From Obelidium mucronatum (lineage: Eukaryota; Chytridiomycota; Chytridiomycetes; Chytridiales; Chytriomycetaceae), in assembly GCA_025765595.1 (NCBI GenBank), contig JAIVFH010000126.1, forward strand, positions 24,633 through 88,632: DNA of 64,000 nt, given 5' to 3'. This document shows, one piece after another, positions 1-10,400 of the stretch. The notes below the pieces were generated by a model. The model had not been told where the DNA came from. It ran no database searches and worked only from the letters and a program-made list of their open reading frames with translations. The position numbers were made by a program, and so were the translations under genes. Every line of letters begins with the position of its first letter. The stretch's first letter is position 1.

Positions 1-1
1 A

Positions 2-776
2 GCAGTTAGTAAAGGCTATAGAATCCGTGGAATCGAACAATACACATCAGAATTAATTGATCCAGCTCAACAGCTCTCTGCGTCCATGGATGCTCTCCGT
101 TATGTATTCCATACCCGTTTATCGCGCTCACCACTCCCACCGCACCACGATCTCCATGGTGTCCTCAAAGACTTTGATACCTCCTGGACCGCGTTTGAGA
201 AAAAGATTTGCTTCTTTTATTTTTCATCAACATATAACGGAATCCCTGGTCGGATAGACGAGACTCATTTGTTTCAGGTTTCCTTCAACTTTGACTTTCT
301 ATATCGACTGAACACCTTCAACCACTCAGGTTCTGATGAGTGAAACAATTCTCCGAGCACTCGACTCCAAATACATTTCCCTTGACCAAGTTCAGAGTTT
401 CGACCCTTCATTGATTCTCGCAATACCGCGGCTGTCCCTCTTCTCAGCCTTATACCACACACCAGACATGGTTAACGTCACGGATTCGCAGAATGCATTT
501 CGATGGTTCAGAGCCAAGTCGGAACTACTCAAAAGCGTCAAGGAACGGGTGTCTGGGTTGGATGTGGATCGGATCTACATTCTAGAACGGATGCTGGTAG
601 ATGCTGAAGGTGGGAACGGTCAGGGGACTGTAAATGATTCGATTTTGCAATCTGTTTTCGTGGATATATGCAGCGTGTCGGATCAGCTAATGAGAAATAA
701 GGAGGTTGTTGGAATGCTCTCAAAAGTGTTTTCAATGTATAGAGAAATGCCGGAAGAAGTCACTCAAGTTATATAA
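2..776 (+). CDS. LST2-like (lateral signaling target 2 / ZFYVE28) protein, 5' partial
   Basis: Two exons are visible: 2-277 (open at the window edge) and 330-776, joined across a 52-nt GT-AG intron (278-329) that keeps frame. The second exon (VLMSETILRALDSKY, then FDPSLILAIPRLSLFSAL) aligns by eye with the conserved region of animal LST2 (CETVERALDFGY, then YEPALMFSIPRL). In animals LST2 is an endosomal phosphoinositide-binding regulator of EGF-receptor signalling. The N-terminus lies outside the window. The product ends without a FYVE domain, so it resembles only the N-terminal LST2 half. The family call rests on remembered motifs, not on a search. Confidence 0.7.
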
Positions 777-849
777 ATTATTTGTCAGGTTTTACTCGTC
801 TATTAATGCTCTCTTTTACACCATGAAACAAATGGAACACTGGTCAAAA

Positions 850-922
850 CGAGCGTACCAGGGGTCGAACCTGGAATCTCTTGATTCGTAGTCAAGCGCG
901 GTAACCATTTTGCCATACGCCC
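850..922 (-). tRNA. tRNA-Arg (anticodon ACG)
   Basis: On the minus strand a 73-nt cloverleaf can be folded. The acceptor arm GGGCGTA pairs with TACGCTC, the anticodon stem CTTGA/TCAAG holds loop CTACGAA (anticodon ACG), and the T arm CCAGG/CCTGG encloses TTCGACC. No intron is present. It lies about 75 bp past the LST2-like stop codon. Confidence 0.95.
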
Positions 923-1340
923 ATATAATTCTCCTTATTTTTAGATTATAATAATCCTAAAAAATTATGGAATAGCTGGAACAGTCTATCTAATTGCAAT
1001 TTACTTTTCTGTGTCGCTCTGGCGTTTTTCGAAAGCTCTTTGTTTCAATTTTGAGAAAAACTTGAGCGAGCGGAATTGCCAATTTGATCAGGAAAGAAGA
1101 AATAAAACACAAAATCGCAAGTAGCAAGAGAGTTTCCATGACTGAGTTTATGGCCGAACTGTGTAAAGTAATATGATACTGTCATCAATTTAAGCCATCA
1201 AGTATTTTTTATTTCAAGCTGAAAAAGGCTGTAACAAAGAAAGGATATCAAAACATCTCGGTATATAATGAACACAATAGGAGAAATTTAAAGTTGTGGA
1301 GCGATTACTTTGTTTGAAAAATAACGAGTCAGTCAGCAAT
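923..1340. other. Intergenic, no gene seen
   Basis: AT-rich spacer between tRNA-Arg and the 3' end of histone H1. I see no coding region, RNA gene or repeat. It probably holds the H1 3' UTR and terminator. Confidence 0.5.
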
Positions 1341-2331
1341 TTAACAAATTAAAGACAGAAATACCTTCTTGGTCGCGGCGGCCCGTCTAGGAGTTTTCTT
1401 TGGAACAGCAGATCGTGGAGTTGGCGCCTTTCTTTCGACCTTCTTTGGGGCAGCAGCTTTCTTTGGAGGAGCAGCCTTCTTTTTTGGGGCTGCAGCCTTC
1501 TTGGCTGGAGCTTTAGCAGCAGCAGCCTTATTTTTGGCGGCAACTGCAATGACAGGTTTTGCGGCGGCCTTTTTCGCAGTAGATTTAGCTTTTGCGGCGG
1601 TGGTCTGAAGAAAAACATATTAATGAGGAAGCGCGGAATAAACTGAAAGATTTGACAAAGCCACCTTTTTCGCAAAAAGCTTCTTCTTTGGTGTGGCAGC
1701 GGCTGGTTTAACAGACACCCTCTTCCCTGGGGCTCTCTTGAAACAGAACCAAGTCAGTTGACGCGTTTTCCACAAAAATGCTTGAAAAATATTTAAACCT
1801 TTTTAGTTGCAGCGGGAATATCATCTTCCTCCTTTGGAGCCGAACGGGCAGGCCTTTTCTTTGCGGTGGCGCTATCCGATGAAGGTGCCTCAATCTTCAC
1901 AAGTTTAACCGGACCAGATGCCCCTTTGGGCTGACTGAACAAGCCAGCATCAACTCCCTTCTTAATGGCTTGGTTGATTAAATGATCTTTGATGTCCTAA
2001 ACCAACAATGAAGTGAATAAGATCAATAATGAAAAAAAATAGCAGCAACTGATTGGTTAATACCTCAAAGTTGGTGCTAATGTACTTCTTGATTGCTTGG
2101 CGGGACGATCCATTGCGTTCTTTCTGGGTATGGTTGGGCGTTCAGTTGTTTCCTGGCGGGGTTTTTTGTTTTAAAACATACCAGGCTGGCAATAGACGCA
2201 ATAACCATCTCCTTGTAGCTTGGATGAAGTGGGGCAGCAGCGGGAGCTCTCTTTTTTGGAGCAGTCTTCTCTGCAGTTTTTGGGTCTGTGGCAGTGGGCG
2301 AGGCAGCCTTCTTATCCGATGCAGCAGCCAT
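1341..2331 (-). CDS. Linker histone H1
   Basis: Binds linker DNA and compacts chromatin. Exons read on the minus strand are 2331-2182, 2123-2064, about 1987-1799, 1736-1665 and 1604-1341. The start MAAASDKKAA is followed by an H15 winged-helix domain (HPSYKEMVIASIASL, KERNGSSRQAIKKYI, NQAIKKGVDAGLFSQPKG, ASGPVKL) and a long Lys/Ala/Pro tail (KKAAAPKKVERK). The acceptor with the best homology for exon 3 (1997, giving DIKDHLINQ) leaves the frame one base out in a run of four T. Acceptor 1987 keeps frame. The 3' end may instead be spliced (donor near 1365) so that TAA follows the acceptor directly, ending in KK. Confidence 0.9.
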
Positions 2332-2640
2332 ATTGGTTTTCCCTGTTTTTAAAGTTGCGAGGTTAGCAACGCGTATCACGGGTGAAAGTTAAGCTAGCTG
2401 CTGTGGCGGGAGAGCTTGGAGAAACAGCTGTCAAAATAAATGTGGGGAGACTCACTTGTTTGTTTGCAGAATGTTTTTTCCTTCGTCCGTGATGGACAAT
2501 TTTGTCTGACCTGCCCTTCTGGACAAAAGCCTCAAAGAACAAGAACGACTGCAAAATTGATTTATTTGTTATTGTCGTATCTAGCTGTAATTGATTTTCT
2601 TTCACTGTAATAACTTAACTTAAAATAAATACTGTTAATT
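2332..2640. promoter_or_regulatory. Divergent intergenic region between histone H1 and the macro-domain gene
   Basis: A gap of about 310 bp separates two divergent start codons (H1 at 2331 minus, macro gene at 2641 plus), so it must hold both promoters and 5' UTRs. I do not see a clear TATA or other defined motif. Small ORFs here look fortuitous. Confidence 0.5.
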
Positions 2641-3525
2641 ATGTCAAGAGCCATTAACATTGAATTGAACAAGAAAGTCCGTCTATGGTAAGCCACTTCG
2701 TTGCGCATCATAATAATTGCTTATATATGCTTAGGCGCGGAGACATAACATCACTCGCTATCGATGCAATAGTCAACGCTGCAAATAACTCTCTCTTGGG
2801 AGGCGGAGGTGGGTCTCCACAGAATTCGCCCATTGTCTCTGATTGGATATTTAACAGGAGTGGATGGCGCTATTCACAGGGCAGCTGGCCCAGATTTGAA
2901 GAAGGAATGTCGCAAGCTGAATGGGTGTGAAACGGGAAACGCAAAGATGACAAGGGCCTACTCACTGCCTTGCAAACGAATCATTCATACAGTTAAGAAA
3001 GTTCTTTCGGATATCCTGCAAAGCAACAGCTGAAATGTGGACAAATAGGTTGGACCTGTTGGGGAGAACGAGCGAGATTTGGCGTCTTGCTACACCAAAT
3101 CCCTCTCCTTAATGATTCCAAATGGTCTTAAATCAATTGCGTTTCCCTGTATCTCTACTGGAATCTATGGCTATCCCAATGAACCTGCTGCTCATGTCGC
3201 ACTGAGAAGCGTTCGAGAGTTTCTGGAGAGTGAAGTTGGAGACCAAGTTGAAAACGTAACATTTTGCATCTTTATGCCTCAGGATTGGGAGATTTACGAA
3301 AGGTTGATGGGTGTGTATTTTCCAACACAACTTGGACCGTCAGCCGAATCAGTTGGTGGAGAAGGGAACGGCAATGATCGTGACGAGGAACGATCAAAAA
3401 AGGCGGAAAGCAATGCGGTAAAAGATGCAGCGGCGGAAGACAGCAGCGGAAGCATCGCCGCAGCGCCCAGCCTGAATGCAACTTCGCGCAACTGGACGAT
3501 CTCCGCAAAGAAATCAAAGAAATAA
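2641..3525 (+). CDS. Macro-domain (ADP-ribose-binding) protein, possibly the N-terminal part of a macro-TBC fusion
   Basis: Exons are 2641-2687, 2735-2808, 2858-2991 and 3049 onward, with introns of 47, 49 and 57 nt that keep frame. Macro-domain hallmarks are plain: [19 protein letters not shown], then [18 protein letters not shown] (substrate loop) and [11 protein letters not shown] (second phosphate-binding loop). Members bind or hydrolyse ADP-ribose derivatives; NAAN and GGGVDGAIH resemble MacroD-type hydrolases. Read straight through, exon 4 ends at TAA 3525 after an Ala/Lys/Glu-rich tail. A GTAAAAG donor at 3418 and an acceptor ending at 3470 would instead splice it in frame into the RabGAP gene downstream. 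Confidence 0.85.
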
Positions 3526-5016
3526 AACAAAAACGCGACAGCCAAATGAGCCACCACCTGCACTCGCCCGCGCACGCGGCGGCGCACAAGGAGAGCATCT
3601 CGATCAAAAACCCGCAGGCCGTCAAGGGCGCCGACCCGCCCGGCTCGCCAGGTCTGTTGGTGTTTTGCGGTGTTTCGGTCTTTTCTCACCGCTGAAAGCC
3701 AGGCCGCCCGAAGAGCGCAGAGGCCGAAATGCTCGGCGCAGTTGCCGAACTCAACAGCAAAGCGATCCGCTTCAAGAAGTTCGAGGCGCTGCTCGAGCTG
3801 CCGCTGGTGGACATGGAGCAGCTCAAGAAGCTGTCGTGGATGGGCGTGCCCGAAGAGATCCGCCACACCGTGTGGAAGCTGCTTATGGTGTGTGGCTGTG
3901 GTGTGCTGGCGTGCGTGTGGGTTGCTGATCGGATGTTTTGGCTCTTGATGACAGGGGTACTTGCCTACAAACTCAACGCTCAGAGACAAGATCCTGGCGC
4001 AGAAACGAAGTGAATACGAAGAATACTGCTCTCAGCAATTTTCAGATGATGGGAAATCTGGCCTCGATCAATCACTGGTGCATCAAGTCCACATTGATAT
4101 TCTAAGGACCAACGCAAACATTCCTCTATATCAGAATAAAACCATACAGGAAGTACGTGAAAGCGCCTAGTCTGTTTTAAGTCGCATCACTTACGTATAT
4201 TTGTGTATTTTTTTCACCCATCCAGTCACTGGAGCGAATTCTGTACATTTGGGCTATTCGTCACCCTGCGTCTGGTTACGTTCAAGGAATCAATGACCTC
4301 GCTACACCCTTCTTTCAGGTTTTTCTTCAATCACATGTATCCGATGACGTTGAGAAAACGGACGTGTCCCTGATTACTCCTCAAATTCTGGCGGAAGTGG
4401 AAGCAGATACATATTGGTGCCTGACTAGACTGCTGGACGGTATTCAGGACAATTATACTCACGCTCAACCTGGAATTCAGAGGCAAATTGCTCGGCTTAA
4501 AGAACTTATAAATCGGATTGATTGTGAGTGTTTTGGTTGTATACTTTGTACTCGAGCTAAAAACGAAAACGAAAAATATTCGAAGCTCAATTATATGCTC
4601 ATTTTCAAAAGGAAGGCGTAGAATTTATTCAGTTTGCGTTTCGGTGGATGAATTGTCTGCTTATGCGAGAGCTTCCCCTCAAATCAACGGTGCGAATGTG
4701 GGATTCATACCAAGCGGAAGGCATTGAAGGTCTAAATGAGTTTCATTTGTACGTATGTGCCGCGTTCCTCGTGAAATGGTCGGCAGAGCTGAAAAAGATG
4801 GAGGTACTGAAGGATGTATGTTTGGAACGAAAACTCGCTCATTCAATTTTTTTTGAATTCTTTTAGTTTCAAGATATAATTCAGTTCTTGCAATCGACGC
4901 CTACAGCATCATGGGGCGATCGGGATATTGAGCTCCTGTTGTCGGAAGCATTCATGTGGAAATCACTATTTGGATCGTCACCCCAACATTTAAAAAATAA
5001 CAATCCAAATGCGTAG
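3471..5016 (+). CDS. TBC-domain RabGAP, TBC1D22/Gyp1-like
   Basis: Exons are 3471-3651, 3703-3887, 3955-4152, 4226-4523, 4586-4815 and 4867-5016, all joined in frame by short GT-AG introns. Order of motifs: AIRFKKFEALLE, LKKLSWMGVPEEIRHTVWKLL, VHIDILRT (the IxxDxxR arginine finger, Ile replaced by Val), SGYVQGIND (YxQ glutamine finger), LLDGIQDNYTHAQPGIQ, FAFRWMNCLLMRE, FHLYVCAAFLVKW. Both catalytic fingers are present, so it should stimulate Rab GTP hydrolysis, in Golgi/ER traffic by family analogy. The only in-frame ATG in the first exon is 3546, yet frame-consistent coding (coiled-coil-like [16 protein letters not shown]) extends upstream of it to 3471. This suggests a further upstream exon, possibly the macro-domain gene. 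Codons of 3471-3890 are much more GC-rich than their surroundings. Confidence 0.88.
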
Positions 5017-5100
5017 CGACCTGAAAAATAAAACCTGGATTTTCTTGTCTGGGCTTCTTTAGTTTTGAAAATAAAGGAATAAACCACAGGGTCAGCACAA

Positions 5101-8100
5101 ATGCAATCGCCAAAGAAGAAAGACGCCGCGGGAATCATACAAATCAAGCAGGCGCTATATACATTGCCAGGCATCTTGGTCGCCTTGGCTTTCGCTGCTC
5201 TATACGCATATTCTCGATCCCGAGGAAATTCACCCATGCTGCCACCCGTCAAAGCGGCCTCAATACAGCAACTAGCAAGTTGAGACTTTGTTTAATTCGC
5301 AGCGCAATTCGCGTTGATTTACATGATACTCACCAATAGATCAATTTGCACAAGTCAATCGCGTTCTCACTCAACGAAGTAAAGACCCATTTTTGACAGA
5401 CCTGCAATGAGCACTTGTTCTTAACAGTTCAACTATTAGAATCTCCAACTATCCATTTAATGTGGACGACTCCTCCGGACACTTTCACTTCACTCCACTA
5501 TAAAGTCCTTGACAGCTATTTTTACCATGATCCGACAACCACTCTCGTTATCCACGCCACATATCTGAATGACACCCACTTTTTCATCCTATTCTAATGT
5601 GGGATATAATATTCGTGTCAGTCCCATCACTGATGCTTCCCTCTTGGCTCTGGCCACAACACCAACTCCCGATGTACCAGAACCATGCCCTGGCGTTAAA
5701 TGGCTCGAAAAAATCAACGAATATCGACGTGGCCCATATTTCTACTCTCATCTCACAGATTACCTTCGCTTCTGTATTCTCTTCAAACATGGTGGTGTTT
5801 ACAGTGACTTTGACGCGATCCAGCTGTCCAAATGGAATCACCCCAATGATCCGATAGCGCCACCTGTCGGAGAATCATTTATCGGCGCCGACAGTGCAAC
5901 AGGAAATCCTGCCCGAAAACTTGGTACATTCACGCCTCTGTCAGAGACAAGTGCCTGTCCTTGGTGCTTCAATGGAGAAGATAAATACTTGGCTCCTGGT
6001 GTTATGGGAAGCGTGGCTGGAAGCATCTTGGTGAAAACTGCTCTTGAAATTGGTTTCGAAAGGACAGAGTATGACCCTCTTGTCTTTAATGCTGTGGGAC
6101 CGAAAGCCGTGACGCTTGCGTATCAGGAGCTGGAGAAAAAGCGAAGACTTGAAAACGTTCAAGTGTTGAAGAGGGATGTACTTTATCCGTATTCTTACTT
6201 GACAAGTTTGAAAGTTTTCCAAGCGGGTGCCAGTAAAGAAGATGGGGAAGCGGGCGGAGAGGCTTTGGCACGCAAGGGATTGTCTTTGCATCTATATGGC
6301 CACAAAACAAAAGGGATGGTTCCAGAGCCTGGCAGTATTTTGGACTACCTGGTCCGTAAACAGACTGTCGTCAAGACAAACTCTTCAATTCTCGAATCAT
6401 CGGAAGACGAGAGAGAAACTCCGCAACATGAGATACATGTTCCACGATTCCTGGGGATTTCAAAGTACATTCAAGAAGTTCCAGATATAAGGGTTGTGGC
6501 AGATGTTCGACAACTTGAATTACATTATTCTACAACCCAAGAATTCGACGAAAATATTCTCTTAAGCCTTCAAATTTCCGCTAGACATGGAAGACTACGC
6601 CTTGCAGCAGTCAATAGCTCTTCTTCATTAACTGGAAAGGAATGGAATTCCGTCTTATCGTTCCAGAGACTAACACCTGCAGCTGCCAACAAGAAACTGT
6701 CTCTACTCATGTACTTTGCATCGCCATCGGCCCAATCTCACATTGATTGCGTCACCGTTACTGTTAAATTCCCCACTCAAACAATCACCAAATCAATACC
6801 AATCTACATCCTTCCCAACCTCGTCACAGTCATGATTAAAACAACCGACCGAATCTCCAAAGTCTTCACTCTCGTCTCTTCTATCCGCCAGCACTACCCA
6901 AACATGACAATCATTGTTGCAGACGATGGACACTTGGACCCGTCGAAATCCACGAAACCCGAGGGCCCCCAACGCGGGTTCTACTACCTGCCACTTCCAC
7001 ACGATGTAGGTCTCAGCGCCGGGCGAAACCGTATGGTCAGTAAAATCCGTACAAAGTACGTCTTGACTTTGGACGATGACTTTACAGTCAACCAAGACGG
7101 GCAAATCGCGCATCTTATACATGCCCTGGAAACAGCCCCCAAAATCAATCCAGAGAAACAGTTTGACATTGCTGCGGGAAAAATTCCCGCTGATGAAGGA
7201 CGCTTCGGTGTGGATTACTGTGGTCTCATGACAGCAAGCCATCCAGGCCGAACACTCCGTCTCGACCCCGGGAGAGTCACCCCAGGAATCGACCACGAAG
7301 GCTGCGTGGAAGTAGATTTCGTGCCAAATGTGTTTGTTGCGCGGACTCAGTTTTTGAGGGAAACGCTGCAATGGGATGAGACTCTCAAGTTGGGAGAACA
7401 TGAAGACTTTTTCTGGAGGGCAAAGCAGCTGGGCGCAAGGACTTTGACTTGTCCAGGTGTCACGTTTTATCATGATCAAGTGGAGCATTGGAAAGGTGTG
7501 ACGGAGTATGATCGGAAGCGGGCTCGGGTTTTTGACTTTTTTAAAGTGTCGTTGAGGAAGCATGGGTTCGTTCGGTTGGTTAGCTTTGGTAGAACGATCA
7601 TGGATTTAGTTTGTGAGTTTTTTTTTCAGAATTACATGATTGCTCTTTTTCGTGCTCAACAACCCTTGCTTCGCAAATAGTACCCAAACCAGTTGAAGAT
7701 CTGGAAGCAACAAATATTCTGTCTCGTTCTGTATTTCTCACATGGAAATCAGCAGCTGCCTCTTTCAAAATCCTACAATCCAGTGATACCGGTCTGAGCT
7801 GGAGCCCAATCAACCACGGACAAGGAGAAAACTATGAACATGAGCCACATCGGCCATCCAAGCATCCCGACGGATTCCAGCGTAAACCAAACAGCGAGAA
7901 CTGGATCACGGTATACGGGCTAAAACCAGGAACTTCATATATTTTCAGGCTGCACGCTGGAAATCGATTTAATTTTCTGGAAGCCGGTGTTGAAGTCTAT
8001 TTGACAACCTTGACGGCAGAGCAGGAACTAGGTTAGAGCTTTCTCAAATGTTAGCTCTCTTCGACTAAACAACCCTCCAACCCACAGCAAACAATCTCCT

Positions 8101-8770
8101 GGAAAACCCTTCATTTGAGGCCTCATCCATCGATCCGTATACTGTATCTCCAAAAAACAGCTTCAAAATTGTTCCAGTATTGCATCAGGACGACTACGTT
8201 GCCTCGTCACTTCTTAAATACACGCTCCACGGAGGCGAGTCTCGTAAACTAGGATTTCGCAGTGAAATTACGACAGTGGGATACCTTCTACCACACCGTA
8301 GTCTTGCAAGTGTATCGCAATTTATACCCGGTGCTCGCGTTCGAGCTGCAACCGAAGCAGCAGCATCAGCACCTGTGGCCAAGATCCTTGTTAGTATGCA
8401 AAGTAAAATTGATGCGCTATTCGACATTGAAGAGGGTATGAGTTGGCGCGTTAACGTTAAAGTTTGGTTTAGCAACTTGAACCCATCTGTGAATCAGAGT
8501 GATTTATTCGATTGGATTGGGGCTGTTTCCAATGATGAAGGAATAGCGGATACTGGAAAGGAGATGCTTCCATTATTGGAATGGGGAGAAGCCCTTGTGG
8601 AGGTGAAACAAGAATTTGATCGATCAAATGTGGAATGGCAAGGCCGAACTGTTTGTATATGTGTGGCTGATGGTTGGATGCAGCGAGTTCGAGGAGTCTT
8701 GGTTTCTGGAATTCTAGAGACTTATCGAGGGAGTGTTACTTGGGATGATTGGGTTGTGGCTGTTCAGTGA
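5101..8770 (+). CDS. Type II membrane bifunctional glycosyltransferase: GT32-like, then B4GALNT/GT2-like, FN3 and a C-terminal lectin-like domain
   Basis: Exons are 5101-5278, 5340-5378, 5428-about 7612, 7681-8031 and 8088-8770. The N-terminus has a Lys-rich cytosolic tail and one membrane segment (LPGILVALAFAALYAYS). A GT32/alpha-1,4-glycosyltransferase-like domain follows (IHLMWTTPP, then LRFCILFKHGGVYSDFDAI with a DxD). Next is a GT2-like domain resembling GM2/GD2 synthase (TIIVADDG, GLSAGRNRMVS, YVLTLDDDFTV, LGEHEDFFWRAKQLGA), then a fibronectin III domain (LEATNILSRSVFLTWKS, WITVYGLKPGTSYIFRLHA). The last region opens with NLLENPSFEA, typical of galactose-binding-like jelly rolls. It probably acts on glycans in the Golgi. 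A run of five T at about 5580 shifts the frame by one; four T would join NDTHF to SSYSNVGYN. Acceptor and donor choices at 7612/7681 restore frame. Confidence 0.8.
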
Positions 8771-9024
8771 GTGATTCAAAAGAATATTGAGGTTGGAGTG
8801 TCATCAAGCCAAAACACAGGAAAAGCAAGAGTGAGCTCATTGAAATGTGTGGAACAGAGCATTAAAATTCATAAAAGCATCAATCTGGTTTCTGCATCTT
8901 CTCCTAATAGAGGTCTCTAAGAAACCAGCTAATCCACATAACTTGACTGCTGTTGTCAGGAGCGGAAAAATAGATAATTTTTTAATTTTTCTTTATTATA
9001 AGACTATAATACAGCAGGTGACAA

Positions 9025-9097
9025 GGGGATCTAGCTCAAATGGCAGAGCGCTCGCTTAGCATGCGAGAGGCACTGGGATCAATGCCCAGGTTCTCCA
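9025..9097 (+). tRNA. tRNA-Ala (anticodon AGC)
   Basis: 73-nt cloverleaf. Acceptor GGGGATC against GTTCTCC with one mismatch and one GU, D arm GCTC/GAGC, anticodon stem CTCGC/GCGAG with loop TTAGCAT (AGC), T arm CTGGG/CCCAG with loop ATCAATG. The A at position 54 is normal for eukaryotic tRNA-Ala, and the genomic A at 9097 is the discriminator. It sits at the edge of the mobile-element island. Confidence 0.95.
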
Positions 9098-9118
9098 CGT
9101 ACTTTGATCTGTTTTTCA

Positions 9119-10400
9119 GGGCTATGTAATGTATCTGCAGTTGTCATTTTTGTTAAACCTTGGACTCGTTGGCTTGTATATGTTTTGGATGCAGCCGGAT
9201 GTGTTTTGGTTGTGTTTTGGTTTGTTTTTGTGGCTTTTGTATGAAAGCAATGTTGAACAATGTTTTATTGTGAAGAGATCATTAGGGGGTTTCAAAGTTG
9301 ACCGATTTTTTCCGATTTCTCGTTCGAAATCTTGCCAACAAAACTTGAAAAAACGAAAATAAAAACTGAGTTTTTTTATGTTTTTCAGGAGAGGGGTTTC
9401 AAAGTTAAAGACCCTATATCCTTCCCTCAAGCACATGCCACCTGTGAGAGCGATTTAGTGTACATCTACTTCGAAATTAGAAAGTTACAGAAGAGTAAGG
9501 CTTTGTGTTGGTCGGCAAGATTGCATTGAATGGCAGGCCACAGGAGGACTTTTTGCTGACAAGCACTAACAATTTGGCAGTAGCCACTATTGATTGCAGC
9601 TGATTGCAATATCCTGGCTGTTTCGGAATACTGTACCCCTCAGAGAGAACATAAGGGATTTGCTGCTTCAACTAGTACATCAAGGTTAGTATCCCAAAAG
9701 ACAGTCAACACCATCAGGATTGTTATCATAGATCTGTATATATCAAACTAAATAAAGAAAAGGGCTGTGTCATCTGAATTAGGTGGAGCTCTAGTTTGGG
9801 TAAGAAAAAACTCGGTTTTTTGACGAAATCGGAGAAATCGGTTTTTTTGACCGATTTCTCCAAAAAACGGAGTTTTCTTGCCAACAAAACCACAATTTTT
9901 GTTGTTGAAAAATCTGAACTTTGAAACCCCCTATTGTAATTGATTAAAAGTTTCTTTATTTTTTATTGATCAATATCGCAAGTTACCAATAATTACCATA
10001 CAACTCAAAACATTGATGAACTATTGCAATAAAGCAATGTTTATTACTATTTGAAAAACTCTGGCACATGTCTGGTGTATAAGAAGAAAGAATTGAGGGG
10101 AGTTGTCTTTGTGGTCTTTGAAATTCTTGGGTGCTACATTTGGGCTATGTAATACTATCTGCTGAGGGAATTTTGTGTGATTTCTCGAATTAAAACAGTG
10201 TTTTGGATCAAGGTGGATATGTTTCAGTTGTGTCTTGGTGTGTTTTCTTAGCTTTCACATGATAGCGATTGTGACCATATCTCAAAATAAAGAGATCATT
10301 ATAATTGATCATAAGTTTCTTAATTTATTGATAGAAATATCCTAAGCTACCAATAATTACGGTACAGCTCAAAACATTGATGAACAATTGCAATTGGCTT
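9119..10400 (+). repeat. Two tandem copies of a roughly 373-bp unit (first copy interrupted by a MITE)
   Basis: The unit beginning GGGCTATGTAATGTATCTGC near 9120 recurs diverged near 10,141. Shared blocks include AAGAGATCATTA, AAGTTTCTT, ACCAATAATTAC and AAAACATTGATGAAC. Removing the MITE at 9285-9931 plus one TA leaves about 373 bp between copies. No protein is recognisable. It may be a decayed element or local satellite. Confidence 0.7.
9285..9931. mobile_element. MITE with 15-bp perfect TIRs and TA target duplication
   Basis: Ends are GGGGGTTTCAAAGTT and its exact reverse complement, flanked by TA on both sides (9283-9284 and 9932-9933). The related unit at about 10,305 carries the empty site (GATCATTATAATTGAT), which confirms insertion at TA. 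The interior has a strong hairpin (GGAGAAATCGGT against ACCGATTTCTCC near 9830-9875) and no coding capacity. TA duplication suggests mobilisation by a Tc1/mariner-type transposase. Confidence 0.8.

Noticed and set aside
1369..1608. Plus-strand Ala/Phe-rich ORF
   Set aside because: It is the antisense shadow of the Lys/Ala-rich histone H1 tail.
3294..3989. 231-codon minus-strand ORF opposite the macro/TBC junction
   Set aside because: Explained by the high GC content of the opposite coding exons; no recognisable domain and no splice support.
6793..7563. 256-codon minus-strand ORF inside the glycosyltransferase
   Set aside because: It is antisense to well-conserved GT2 motifs and has no motif of its own.
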